Shown here in pieces: positions 39,587-48,481 of a DNA stretch of 53,663 bases; the stretch's first letter is position 1, and each line of letters begins with the position of its first letter. A program made the translations under genes and the position numbers. Under the pieces are notes generated by a model. That model made no database searches, was not told where the DNA came from, and worked only from the letters and a program-made list of their open reading frames with translations. This DNA is from UBA3775 sp964584255 (GTDB lineage: Bacteria; Bacillota; Clostridia; Lachnospirales; Lachnospiraceae). Location of the stretch: assembly GCA_964584255.1 (NCBI GenBank), contig CAZOZM010000011.1:1-53663 (forward strand), read 5' to 3'.

Positions 39587-41809
39587 ATGAAACTTAAAAA
39601 ATATATGGCAGTTGCCATGATGATGGCAATTACTTTGGGGCTTTTTACCGGATGCGGAGAAAAGGAAGTTGTTCCGGGAAGTGATAACGTGACAGCCGGA
39701 GGCCTGCAGAAACCGGCAGAAACTGATGATACGGATTTGTATATTAACGAGGACTGGGAATACGGTCAGGTGTTGTTTGGCGGCGGCGGTTTTGTTACGG
39801 GCGTCTTTTCGACGGCATCAAAGAATCTTTACTATGCGCGTACGGATGTAGGCGGAGCTTACAGATTTGATTCTGCAAAAGGAAGATGGGAATCAATAAG
39901 TACGTCGGTAACACAGGATGACAGGGGATATCTGGGTGTTGCCGGAATGGCAATCGACAAGAACAATTCATCACATATAATACTTCTTTGCGGAACATCC
40001 TATTTCAGCAATGGAAAAACAGCCGTAATGATTTCAAATGACGGTGGAACAACATATGATACTGTCGATGTGACAGAGCTGATAAAGGTTGACGGTAATG
40101 GGATGGGCCGTCAGAATGGCGAACGTATTGCATTTGATCCTGAGGATCCTTCGATAGTATATGCGGGAGGATACAGCGGCGGTCTTATTAAAAGTACGGA
40201 CGGTGGATATACATGGACAAAGCTGGAAGAATTCCCTGTAGAATCCACGGATAACGGAACCGGTATCAATGGTATTGTTGTTGTGCCGGCAGCCGAAGCA
40301 GGAGACGATAAGTCAAGAGTTTTTGTTTCAGTTTCAAGAAGCGGCGATACAAATGTTTATGTAAGTGAAAATGAGGGAGAAATATGGGAAGCGGTAAGTA
40401 CTCTTCCTATGGAATACATGCCTCAGCGTATAAAATCGGATAATAACGGAAACCTTCTTATTACTTACGGTGGAAGTGAAGGACCTTGGAACGGAAGCGG
40501 TGGTGCGATATACAGATATTCAATCGCAGACGACAGGGCAGTCGATATTTCTGTCGGTGATTTAAACATGGGAGACATAGTTTTTGATCCGGAAAATACG
40601 GACAGAATGGTTGCATGTACTGAAAATGTATGGAGTCTGCAGCCTAACGGTTCATACGGAGATGAGTTCTATGTAACTGAAGACGGCGGAGCAAGCTGGA
40701 GAAGATTGAATGATGTCATGAAAATGGACGGTACTAAGGCAGAGTGGGTTGCAGATTATGCAATTCACTGGTGTGGAAGCATGATGTTGGATCCGTTTAA
40801 TACCGATATGCTCATGGTTGTTTCAGGTAATGGAATTTTCAGATGTGATAATATTTGGGATGAAGAACCGGAGTTTTATTTCTTCTCGGAAGGTATAGAG
40901 GAAACGGTTCCTCTTGATGCGGTAAGTCTTAGGGACGGAACGTTGGCAGTGGTAATCGGCGACTATGACGGATTCGTAACAAATGATGTGACTAAACCGG
41001 CAACCTATCAGGAAAGTGTAGGAGGAACAACATCGGGAATTGCCATTTGTGCCTCTAATACGGACTTTAGAATTAAAGTCGGAAACAATGATAAGAAACA
41101 GGTGCTTATGTATACTTATGATGCGGGTGAGAGTTGGACAAAGATAACAAATAAGCCTGCTTCTAAAGTGCTTCGGGGAGGCAGTGTTGCAATAAGTGCA
41201 GACGGTTCAAGGATTTTCTGGAGTCCTGACAACGAATTCAATTCATATTACAGTGATGATTTAGGCGAAACATGGAATGAAATTCAGGGACTTACTGCCG
41301 GATACTATATTTATGCGGACCAAATGGAAAGCAAGTATGTATATGCATGTGCAAATGAAACATTCTATGTAAGCAGCGACGGTGGAGAGACATTTACGAT
41401 TTCGGGACTTAATTATAATGCCTGTGACAGGTTTGCGGTTGAGCCGGATGGTGAAGGAAAAATCTATGTTGCATGCGGCCTTAGAGGCGTACAGGTTTCG
41501 GCAGATCATGGAACAAGTTTCACACAGCTTAATGTTTCTTATGCGGAGACTGTAGGACTTGGAGCGGGTAAAACAGACTCAGATCCATATGCAGTCTATA
41601 TCTACGGAAGACCTGTGGCAGGAGATACTCTCGGTATTTATATGTCATCAGACGGAGGAGAAAGCTGGACAAGGGTTAATGATGATTTGCATAACTATGG
41701 AGGTACGGGTAATGCAGGCATGATTATCGGTGATTACAGCGTGTACGGAAGATGCTATATGAGTACGGTAGGTATGGGACTTGCGTACTTTGATTTAAAG
41801 GAAAAGTAA
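39587..41809 (+). CDS. GH74-like xyloglucanase lipoprotein
   Basis: Predicted surface lipoprotein of 740 residues with lipobox LFTGC (Cys23). The fold is two beta-propellers marked by repeated Asp-box motifs such as STDGGYTW, TEDGGASW and SSDGGESW. YYARTDVGGAYRF (Asp87) is the signature of GH74 enzymes around the catalytic residue, which hydrolyse the beta-1,4-glucan backbone of xyloglucan. No carbohydrate-binding module is attached. ATG at 39587 follows GGAG; a GTG at 39542 overlapping the previous stop codon is less likely. It fits a plant-fibre-degrading lifestyle together with the CE2 esterase and the deacetylase. Confidence 0.86.
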   Translation: MKLKKYMAVAMMMAITLGLFTGCGEKEVVPGSDNVTAGGLQKPAETDDTDLYINEDWEYGQVLFGGGGFVTGVFSTASKNLYYARTDVGGAYRFDSAKGRWESISTSVTQDDRGYLGVAGMAIDKNNSSHIILLCGTSYFSNGKTAVMISNDGGTTYDTVDVTELIKVDGNGMGRQNGERIAFDPEDPSIVYAGGYSGGLIKSTDGGYTWTKLEEFPVESTDNGTGINGIVVVPAAEAGDDKSRVFVSVSRSGDTNVYVSENEGEIWEAVSTLPMEYMPQRIKSDNNGNLLITYGGSEGPWNGSGGAIYRYSIADDRAVDISVGDLNMGDIVFDPENTDRMVACTENVWSLQPNGSYGDEFYVTEDGGASWRRLNDVMKMDGTKAEWVADYAIHWCGSMMLDPFNTDMLMVVSGNGIFRCDNIWDEEPEFYFFSEGIEETVPLDAVSLRDGTLAVVIGDYDGFVTNDVTKPATYQESVGGTTSGIAICASNTDFRIKVGNNDKKQVLMYTYDAGESWTKITNKPASKVLRGGSVAISADGSRIFWSPDNEFNSYYSDDLGETWNEIQGLTAGYYIYADQMESKYVYACANETFYVSSDGGETFTISGLNYNACDRFAVEPDGEGKIYVACGLRGVQVSADHGTSFTQLNVSYAETVGLGAGKTDSDPYAVYIYGRPVAGDTLGIYMSSDGGESWTRVNDDLHNYGGTGNAGMIIGDYSVYGRCYMSTVGMGLAYFDLKEK

Positions 41810-41818
41810 GAGTGTATT

Positions 41819-41850
41819 ACAGGGCGGTAATGTGTTATTTGCCGTCCTGT
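41819..41850 (+). terminator. Intrinsic terminator after GH74 gene
   Basis: ACAGGGCGG pairs (one G-U) with CCGTCCTGT, followed by TCTTTAGTTT. Confidence 0.65.
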
Positions 41851-41872
41851 TCTTTAGTTTGGAGGAAAGACA

Positions 41873-42838
41873 GTGACGCCTTGTTTGTATATTATCATAC
41901 CATGTTATAATGAGGAAAAAGTTTTGCCTGTGACATGCGGACTTTTTTTGGAGAAGCTGGAAGATATGATAAAAAAGGAGCTTGTCGGAGAAGACAGCAG
42001 AATTTTATTTGTAAATGACGGAAGTACGGACGGAACATGGGAAATAATCCGTAAACTGGCATCCGATAATGTGCATTTCTGCGGTATATCCCAAAGCAGG
42101 AACAGAGGACATCAGAATGCGGTTCTTGCAGGTCTGATGGAAGCAAAAGAAATATGCGACATTACAATCAGCATTGATTGCGACGGACAGGACGATATCG
42201 AACCAATGGAGGCAATGGTAAGAGCGTATCATGATGGAGCGGAAATTGTTTATGGCGTAAGGAAAAACAGGCAGTCAGACAGCTTTTTTAAACGGACGAC
42301 GGCTCAGGGATTTTATCGCTTTATGAAAGTAATGGGTGTTGAAACCGTATATAATCATGCGGATTACAGACTTATGAGCAGCAGAGTTCTGAAAGAATTT
42401 GCTGAGTTTAAGGAAGTAAACATATTTCTTAGGGGAATGGTTCCGCTTGTAGGCTTCAAGAGTACCTGCGTGCTTTATGACAGACACGAGAGAATGGCGG
42501 GAGAAAGTCATTATCCGTTGAGGAAGATGCTTTCACTTGCCCTTGACGGCATAACAAGTCTTTCGGTTAAACCCGTAAGATGCATTACAGGACTGGGATT
42601 CGTGGTGGCACTGTTAAGTTTTATCGGAATTGTGTGGAGCATAGTAGGAGCGATTGTCGGGAACACGATTCAGGGTTGGGCATCAATGACCTGTATCGTA
42701 TGTTTTATCGGAGGTGTTCAGTTATTGAGTCTCGGAATAATAGGTGAATATATCGGAAAGATATATATGGAGACAAAACAGAGACCGAGATACATAATAA
42801 GTGACAAAACGGAAAATATGGATGGAGAAGAGAGGTAA
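41873..42838 (+). CDS. GtrB/DPM1-like polyprenyl-phosphate glycosyltransferase
   Basis: The 321-residue GT2 enzyme has YIIIPCYNEE at the N-terminus, FVNDGSTDGTW, SIDCDGQDDIE (the DxD-type motif) and HADYRLMSSR. Two C-terminal transmembrane segments follow (LGFVVALLSFIGIVWSIV and the region before LLSLGIIGEYIGKIY). This is the layout of GtrB and related enzymes that load a sugar onto polyprenyl phosphate for transfer outside the membrane. It starts at GTG after TTGGAGG. It ends two bases before tex, so the genes are probably co-transcribed. The sugar is unknown. Confidence 0.88.
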   Translation: MTPCLYIIIPCYNEEKVLPVTCGLFLEKLEDMIKKELVGEDSRILFVNDGSTDGTWEIIRKLASDNVHFCGISQSRNRGHQNAVLAGLMEAKEICDITISIDCDGQDDIEPMEAMVRAYHDGAEIVYGVRKNRQSDSFFKRTTAQGFYRFMKVMGVETVYNHADYRLMSSRVLKEFAEFKEVNIFLRGMVPLVGFKSTCVLYDRHERMAGESHYPLRKMLSLALDGITSLSVKPVRCITGLGFVVALLSFIGIVWSIVGAIVGNTIQGWASMTCIVCFIGGVQLLSLGIIGEYIGKIYMETKQRPRYIISDKTENMDGEER

Positions 42839-42840
42839 TT

Positions 42841-44973
42841 ATGAATATAGCGGCAAAAATTGCAGAAGAACTTTCAATTAAGGAGTGGCAGACGGAAGCG
42901 GTAATTAAACTTATAGATGAGGGAAATACGATTCCTTTTATTGCAAGGTACAGAAAGGAAGCACACGGTACGCTCAACGATGAGCAGTTGAGAAAGCTGT
43001 ATGAGAGACTTTGTTATCTCAGAAATCTTGAAGAGCGCAGGGAGGCTGTTTTAAGACTCATAGATGCACAGGGAAAGCTCGATGATATGTTAAAAGAGAA
43101 GATTCTTCAGGCAGAAACACTTGTGGACATAGAGGATTTGTACAGACCATATAAACAGAAAAAGCGTACAAGAGCCGTCATGGCAAAAGAAAAAGGTCTT
43201 GAACCGCTTGCAGACCTTATTTATATGCAAAAAACAGATTCTGTTACAAAGGAAGCAGAAAAATTTATTGATGCGGAAAAGGGAGTAAACTCGGTTGAGG
43301 AAGCAATTTCCGGCGCAAAAGATATTCTTGCGGAAATGATATCGGATAATGCAGATTACAGAACATATATAAGAAACAAAACCCGGGCAAAAGGGTTTAT
43401 AGATGTAAGTGCGAGGGATGAAAATGAAAAAACAGTGTATGAAAACTATTACGGATTTCATGAGTGCCTGAACAAACTTGCTGGATATAAGGTTCTTGCC
43501 ATAAACAGAGGTGAAAAAGAAAAGATACTTGTTGTAAAGACAGAAGCTCCGGCAGAAGAAATAATTACATATCTTTCAAGAAAAATTATAAGAAAAGATG
43601 TGGGTGAGTGCGGAAAAATCCTGCTTGAGGCGATTAAAGATGCTTATGACAGACTGATATCACCGGCAATCGAAAGGGAAATCCGAAACGAGCTGACTGA
43701 AAGTGCTGAGGAAAATGCCATCGGTGTCTTTGGTAAAAATCTGACCCAGCTTCTTATGCAGCCGCCGATTTCGGGTAAGACCGTGTTGGGATGGGATCCT
43801 GCATTCAGAACAGGATGTAAGCTTGCGGTTGTTGACAAAACGGGAAAGGTACTGGATACCAGAGTAATATATCCTACGGCGCCGACAAATGAGAAGAAAA
43901 TCCGGGATGCAAAAGAGACCGTTAAGGCTCTTATAAAAAAATACAATATAAATCTGATTTCAATAGGAAACGGAACAGCTTCAAGAGAATCAGAGCAGAT
44001 TGTAGTGGAATTACTTTCGGAAATAAAAGAAGATGTGAGTTATGTTATAACAAATGAAGCAGGAGCATCGGTGTATTCCGCAAGTGAACTTGCAACGGAG
44101 GAATTTCCGGAATTTGATGTCGGACAGAGAAGTGCGGCATCCATAGCGAGAAGAGTGCAGGACCCTCTTTCAGAATTGGTTAAAATTGACCCTAAATCAA
44201 TCGGTGTCGGACAATATCAGCATGACATGAATCAGAAGAAGCTTGGCGAGGCACTTTCAGGAGTGGTAGAAGATTGTGTAAATAATGTGGGAGTTGATCT
44301 TAATACAGCATCTGCACCTTTAATGCAGTACATATCGGGAATAAGTAAGACGGTTGCCGGAAATATTGTTGCCTATCGAGAGGAAAATGGAAGCTTTACT
44401 GACAGAAAACAGCTTCTCAAGGTTTCAAAGCTCGGACCTAAGGCATATGAGCAGTGTGCAGGATTCATGAGAATATCAAATGGAAAGAATCCGCTTGATA
44501 ATACCGGAGTTCATCCTGAAAGTTATGATGCGGTTAAGAAGCTGCTTAAGGAAATTGGAATTCCTCCGGAAGAGCTTAAAACCGGATGCAAAATAGAAAT
44601 AAAGGACTATGCCGAAATGGCGAAAAAGCTTGGTATAGGAGAACCTACACTGAGAGATATAGTCAGGGAAATTGAAAAGCCGGGAAGAGATCCGAGGGAT
44701 ATGATGCCGCCGCCCGTACTGAGAAAAGACGTATTGGCAATAGAGGACCTCAGGGAAGGAATGATTCTTAAGGGGACCGTAAGGAATGTAATCGATTTCG
44801 GAGCTTTTGTGGATATAGGTGTACATCAGGATGGGCTTGTTCATATATCAAAGCTTACAAAAGAAAAATTCGTGAAACATCCATTGGATGTGGTAAGCGT
44901 AGGTGATATAGTTGAAGTAAAGGTGTTATCCGTAGATGTTGAAAGAAAAAGAATATCGCTTTCGATGATATGA
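42841..44973 (+). CDS. tex: Tex family transcription accessory/RNA-binding protein
   Basis: The 710-residue protein is typical of Tex in length and order: an N-terminal helical part with NTIPFIARYRKEAHG, then a YqgF-like RNase H-fold domain (LGWDPAFRTGCKLAVVD). A helix-hairpin-helix segment follows (LMQYISGISKTVAGNIVAYREENG), and a C-terminal S1 domain (ILKGTVRNVIDFGAFVDIG...RISLSMI). It binds nucleic acid and influences transcription and stress responses in other bacteria. It is probably co-transcribed with the glycosyltransferase, though this need not be a functional link. Confidence 0.94.
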   Translation: MNIAAKIAEELSIKEWQTEAVIKLIDEGNTIPFIARYRKEAHGTLNDEQLRKLYERLCYLRNLEERREAVLRLIDAQGKLDDMLKEKILQAETLVDIEDLYRPYKQKKRTRAVMAKEKGLEPLADLIYMQKTDSVTKEAEKFIDAEKGVNSVEEAISGAKDILAEMISDNADYRTYIRNKTRAKGFIDVSARDENEKTVYENYYGFHECLNKLAGYKVLAINRGEKEKILVVKTEAPAEEIITYLSRKIIRKDVGECGKILLEAIKDAYDRLISPAIEREIRNELTESAEENAIGVFGKNLTQLLMQPPISGKTVLGWDPAFRTGCKLAVVDKTGKVLDTRVIYPTAPTNEKKIRDAKETVKALIKKYNINLISIGNGTASRESEQIVVELLSEIKEDVSYVITNEAGASVYSASELATEEFPEFDVGQRSAASIARRVQDPLSELVKIDPKSIGVGQYQHDMNQKKLGEALSGVVEDCVNNVGVDLNTASAPLMQYISGISKTVAGNIVAYREENGSFTDRKQLLKVSKLGPKAYEQCAGFMRISNGKNPLDNTGVHPESYDAVKKLLKEIGIPPEELKTGCKIEIKDYAEMAKKLGIGEPTLRDIVREIEKPGRDPRDMMPPPVLRKDVLAIEDLREGMILKGTVRNVIDFGAFVDIGVHQDGLVHISKLTKEKFVKHPLDVVSVGDIVEVKVLSVDVERKRISLSMI

Positions 44974-45070
44974 TATCCATTCTGCAGGGCTTGAGTTATA
45001 ACCAAAAGACTTTTGCACATATTCGATAAAAAATATCTTAAAGAAATATAAAATTTGTATAAAAGGCACG

Positions 45071-45099
45071 TTGTAAAAAAAAGAGTTAGGGATTAAAAT
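45071..45099 (+). promoter_or_regulatory. Promoter of sulP
   Basis: TTGTAA, a 17-base spacer and TAAAAT, 83 bases before the start codon. Confidence 0.5.
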
Positions 45100-45181
45100 T
45101 TTCTTGTTTTGTGTCTTATAAATCGAAGTCGGTTGAACCGGCACGGACGAAAAAATAACGGACATCATTTTGGAGGATTTA

Positions 45182-46843
45182 ATGGACAAATTAAAACCTA
45201 TGCTCTTTAGTAATTTAAAGCAGTATAATAAATCGCAGTTTATAAAGGATGTTGTGTCTGGAATTATAGTTGCGATAATTGCGCTGCCGCTTTCAATTGC
45301 ACTTGCACTTGCATCGGGAGTGGGACCGGAAATGGGTATATATACTGCAATTGTGGCAGGATTTATCATATCTTTTCTTGGTGGAAGCAGAGTTCAGATA
45401 GCCGGTCCTACAGCAGCATTTGCCACCATAGTGGCAGGCATTGTTTCGGAACAGGGACAGGATGGTCTTGTAATTGCAACGATACTTGCGGGTATAATAC
45501 TTGTAATCATGGGATTTTGCAGATTCGGAAGCCTCATTAAGTTTATACCATATACGATAACGACAGGTTTTACTGCAGGAATTGCCGTAACAATTTTTAT
45601 AGGTCAGTGGAAGGACTTTTTTGGAGTAAGTTATATGCACGGTGAAAAGCCGATAGAAACTGTTGATAAAATAAAGGCCTTCTTTGGAAATATTGATACA
45701 TTTAACGCACAGGCGGCAATAGTCGGATTTGTGTGCCTGGCAATTCTTATCGTGTGGCCTATGATTCCAAAAATCGGAAAAATCGTACCGGGCTCACTTA
45801 TTGCCGTGATTGCCGGAATTTTTATGGTAAAACTCGGAAATATGGATGTAAATACCATCGGAGATTTGTATACGATAAAGGGTGGACTTCCTGAATTCAG
45901 TATGCCTGCAGTGACATTTTCAAAGATAGGAAGTCTTTTACCTGATGCATTTACAATTGCCGTTCTTGCAGCAATCGAGTCACTTCTTTCCTGTGTTGTG
46001 GCTGATGGTATGATAAATTCACATCACCGCTCCAACATGGAACTTATAGCTCAGGGAGCAGGTAACATCGGATCGGCACTTTTCGGTGGAATTCCGGCAA
46101 CGGGAGCAATTGCCCGTACAGCAGCAAATATCAAGAGTGGCGGACGTACACCTGTTGCAGGAATGGTACACGCACTTGTGCTTCTGCTTGTACTTGTTGT
46201 TCTTATGCCATATGCGGCACTGATTCCCATGCCTGCCATTGCGGCAATACTTTTCCAGGTAGCCTATAACATGAGTCAGTGGAGACCGTTTGTAAAGCTT
46301 GTAAAGACAGCTCCTAAGAGCGACATAACAGTACTTATTCTCTCTTTTGTTCTTACGGTTGTATTTGATCTTGTTGTAGCAATCGAAATCGGAATGGTAG
46401 TTGCATGTCTTCTTTTCATGAAGAGAATGAGCGACGAAACGGATGTTAAGAGTTGGAAATATGAAGAAAATGAAGATGATCCTGACAGCATAAACATCAG
46501 ACAGGTTCCACTTCAGGTAAGGGTCTACGAAATAAGCGGACCATTGTTCTTTGGTGCGGCAGGACGACTTGCTGAAATCAGTATAAAGGATTTCACAAAG
46601 GTTCTGATCATCAGAATGAGAGCAGTGCCGGCACTTGATTCGACGGCAATGAATTCACTTGTTTCTTTGTGTGACACATGTGAACAGAAAGGAATAAGAC
46701 TTGTATTTTCACATGTAAATGATCAGCCTATGCGTATTATGGAAAAGGGTGGATTCGTGGACAGAGTAGGACGAGACAACTTCTGTGCGCATATAGATGA
46801 TGCTCTCGAAAGAGCTTCGAAAATTCTTGAAACAACAGAATAG
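45182..46843 (+). CDS. SulP family anion transporter with STAS domain
   Basis: The 553-residue membrane protein has SulP marks: DVVSGIIVAIIALPLSIALALASGVGPEMGIYTAI at the N-terminus in two overlapping motifs, QIAGPTAAFATIVAGIV, and GGIPATGAIARTAANIKSGG. A cytoplasmic STAS domain (about 440-553) has the VPALDSTAMNSL motif. It should carry sulfate, bicarbonate or another anion. ATG at 45182 follows TTGGAGG; the TTG inside that site is not the start. It is a single gene ending at a terminator. Confidence 0.92.
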   Translation: MDKLKPMLFSNLKQYNKSQFIKDVVSGIIVAIIALPLSIALALASGVGPEMGIYTAIVAGFIISFLGGSRVQIAGPTAAFATIVAGIVSEQGQDGLVIATILAGIILVIMGFCRFGSLIKFIPYTITTGFTAGIAVTIFIGQWKDFFGVSYMHGEKPIETVDKIKAFFGNIDTFNAQAAIVGFVCLAILIVWPMIPKIGKIVPGSLIAVIAGIFMVKLGNMDVNTIGDLYTIKGGLPEFSMPAVTFSKIGSLLPDAFTIAVLAAIESLLSCVVADGMINSHHRSNMELIAQGAGNIGSALFGGIPATGAIARTAANIKSGGRTPVAGMVHALVLLLVLVVLMPYAALIPMPAIAAILFQVAYNMSQWRPFVKLVKTAPKSDITVLILSFVLTVVFDLVVAIEIGMVVACLLFMKRMSDETDVKSWKYEENEDDPDSINIRQVPLQVRVYEISGPLFFGAAGRLAEISIKDFTKVLIIRMRAVPALDSTAMNSLVSLCDTCEQKGIRLVFSHVNDQPMRIMEKGGFVDRVGRDNFCAHIDDALERASKILETTE

Positions 46844-46859
46844 TGATACATAAAGAGTG

Positions 46860-46908
46860 ACTTCAACATAACGGTCTTTTAATCAGACGTTGTGTTGAAG
46901 TTTTTTTC
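46860..46908 (+). terminator. Intrinsic terminator after sulP
   Basis: ACTTCAACA pairs with TGTTGAAGT, with an inner ACG/CGT, followed by seven T's. Confidence 0.9.
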
Positions 46909-47002
46909 TTGGAAAATGTCGTAACAGGGCGCCTGAGTGTATATAAAATATGTTTATGCGGTAATCATTTATAAAATTACAATAATCAATGACGTTGATT
47001 TA

Positions 47003-47030
47003 TTGACATCCGCAACTGAAAATCTATAAT
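47003..47030 (+). promoter_or_regulatory. Near-consensus promoter for zinc-ribbon/DnaJ pair
   Basis: Perfect TTGACA, a 16-base spacer and perfect TATAAT. Confidence 0.75.
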
Positions 47031-47104
47031 AAAAATGTCGTATCGTTTGAGGAATGATATTGAAAAATACTCAGACGACTGATATTATACCAGGAGGCGG
47101 ACTT

Positions 47105-47509
47105 ATGTGGAAACTTAAATACAGATTAAGCATGTGGATGAGAGGAAGATACGGATATGATGAGTTTTCAAAGGCGTTGAATTACTTTGCAATTGTCATG
47201 TTTATTCTTTCGATGATTTTGGGATTCGGAAGTTTTTATCCGGTTGGTGTTATAGCAGTTTTTTATTCTCTGTACAGAACATGTTCGAGGAATATAAACG
47301 CGAGAAATGTAGAGAAGAGAGCTTACATAAAGGCAAAATCAAAAATAATCGGGACTTTCAGAATTAATATAAGAAGATTTAAGGAAAGAAAGACCCATAA
47401 GTATCATAAATGTCCGTTTTGCAAAACATACAACCGTATACCAAGAGGACATGGAAGGGTATTAATTACATGTCCTAAATGTGGTACAAGTTTTGAAAGA
47501 AGGGTGTAA
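47105..47509 (+). CDS. Small membrane protein with C-terminal zinc ribbon
   Basis: The 134-residue protein has a basic N-terminus, two hydrophobic segments (NYFAIVMFILSMILGFG and SFYPVGVIAVFYSLY), a basic middle region and a C-terminal rubredoxin-like zinc ribbon KCPFCK...ITCPKCGTSF. ATG at 47105 follows CAGGAGG. It begins a two-gene unit with the J-domain protein 21 bases further on; this pairing suggests a shared membrane-linked quality-control role, by context only. Confidence 0.65.
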   Translation: MWKLKYRLSMWMRGRYGYDEFSKALNYFAIVMFILSMILGFGSFYPVGVIAVFYSLYRTCSRNINARNVEKRAYIKAKSKIIGTFRINIRRFKERKTHKYHKCPFCKTYNRIPRGHGRVLITCPKCGTSFERRV

Positions 47510-47530
47510 AACCGTTTTATAGAGGTGGTA

Positions 47531-48280
47531 ATGGCGAGAGATCCATACGAGGTGTTAGGCATAAGCCGCACCGCAAGCGATGAAGAAGTAAAAAAGGCTT
47601 ATAGGGCCGCAAGCAGAAAATGGCATCCTGATGCGAATCTGAATAATGAAAAGGAGGCTGAAGAAAAGTTTAAGGAAATTCAGGAGGCATACAGAAGAAT
47701 CACCGATGCCCGTGAAAAGGGATATGATTCTTTTGAAAACACAGGTTCATATGGCGGTACATATGGAAAAAATGCATATGGCGGTGCAGGTTCATATGGC
47801 AGAACGGGAGGTTATGGCAATTCAGCTAATGGCAGAACGGCTTACGAATGGCAGTTCTCCGATTTTGACTTTTTCGGAGGCGCTTCCGGAAGACCGTGGG
47901 CAGAAATCTGGGAGAGTGATACGGAAGAAATTAAGAATATAGCTTTGATTATTAATTCCGGAAGGTATTCGGAAGCTATAAACAGACTGGACCGGGTATT
48001 CTTAAAAGATGACAGGTGGTATTATATGGCTGCACTCGCAAACTGGGGATGCGGCAGGATGGTTAATGCAAAGAACTGTATATCATATGCCATATCACTT
48101 GCACCGGGAAACAGAACCTATAAGGAAGTTCAGAAGAAATTGAACTCGGGAACAGAGACATATACAAAGAGAGAAACCGAATATGGCACAAGAGGATATG
48201 TTTCACTTGTCTGTGTGAGACTTCTTTTCTGGAATGCAATCTGTAACTGCCTGCTTGGCAGCAACAGATTCTGCATATGA
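47531..48280 (+). CDS. J-domain (DnaJ-like) protein
   Basis: The 249-residue protein has an N-terminal J domain (1-70, DPYEVLGISRTASDEEVKKAY with the diagnostic HPD at 34-36), so it can stimulate a DnaK partner. A Gly/Tyr-rich linker (GSYGGTYGKNAYGGAGSYG) follows, then a TPR-like helical region (about 140-215). The hydrophobic, Cys-containing tail ends in CNCLLGSNRFCI. It lacks the zinc-finger and C-terminal substrate domains of true DnaJ, so it is a specialised co-chaperone. The linker DNA is repetitive (ATATGGC repeated), which may make its length variable. Confidence 0.85.
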   Translation: MARDPYEVLGISRTASDEEVKKAYRAASRKWHPDANLNNEKEAEEKFKEIQEAYRRITDAREKGYDSFENTGSYGGTYGKNAYGGAGSYGRTGGYGNSANGRTAYEWQFSDFDFFGGASGRPWAEIWESDTEEIKNIALIINSGRYSEAINRLDRVFLKDDRWYYMAALANWGCGRMVNAKNCISYAISLAPGNRTYKEVQKKLNSGTETYTKRETEYGTRGYVSLVCVRLLFWNAICNCLLGSNRFCI

Positions 48281-48401
48281 TAATCCTTCAGCAGTATAAG
48301 CAGCCGGTATGAGGTAATTTATAAGTGAGCTTTTTTCATAATCATGAAACCCGGCAGAGGGCGTGAATAAACGAAATACAGAGTTTTGTGGAAATATTTA
48401 G

Positions 48402-48430
48402 TGGACTTTAAATCAGGTTCATAGTATACT
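48402..48430 (+). promoter_or_regulatory. Promoter of second NSS transporter
   Basis: TGGACT, a 17-base spacer and TATACT, 52 bases before the start codon. Confidence 0.45.
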
Positions 48431-48481
48431 TTTATTTATTGACCCTTTGAAGAAGTAAAATAGGGATTATTTGGAGGTATT

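Noticed and set aside
45293..45640. 115-codon reverse frame inside sulP
   Set aside because: It is a shadow of a clear transporter gene; the Cys/Tyr/Lys-rich sequence is typical of antisense frames here.
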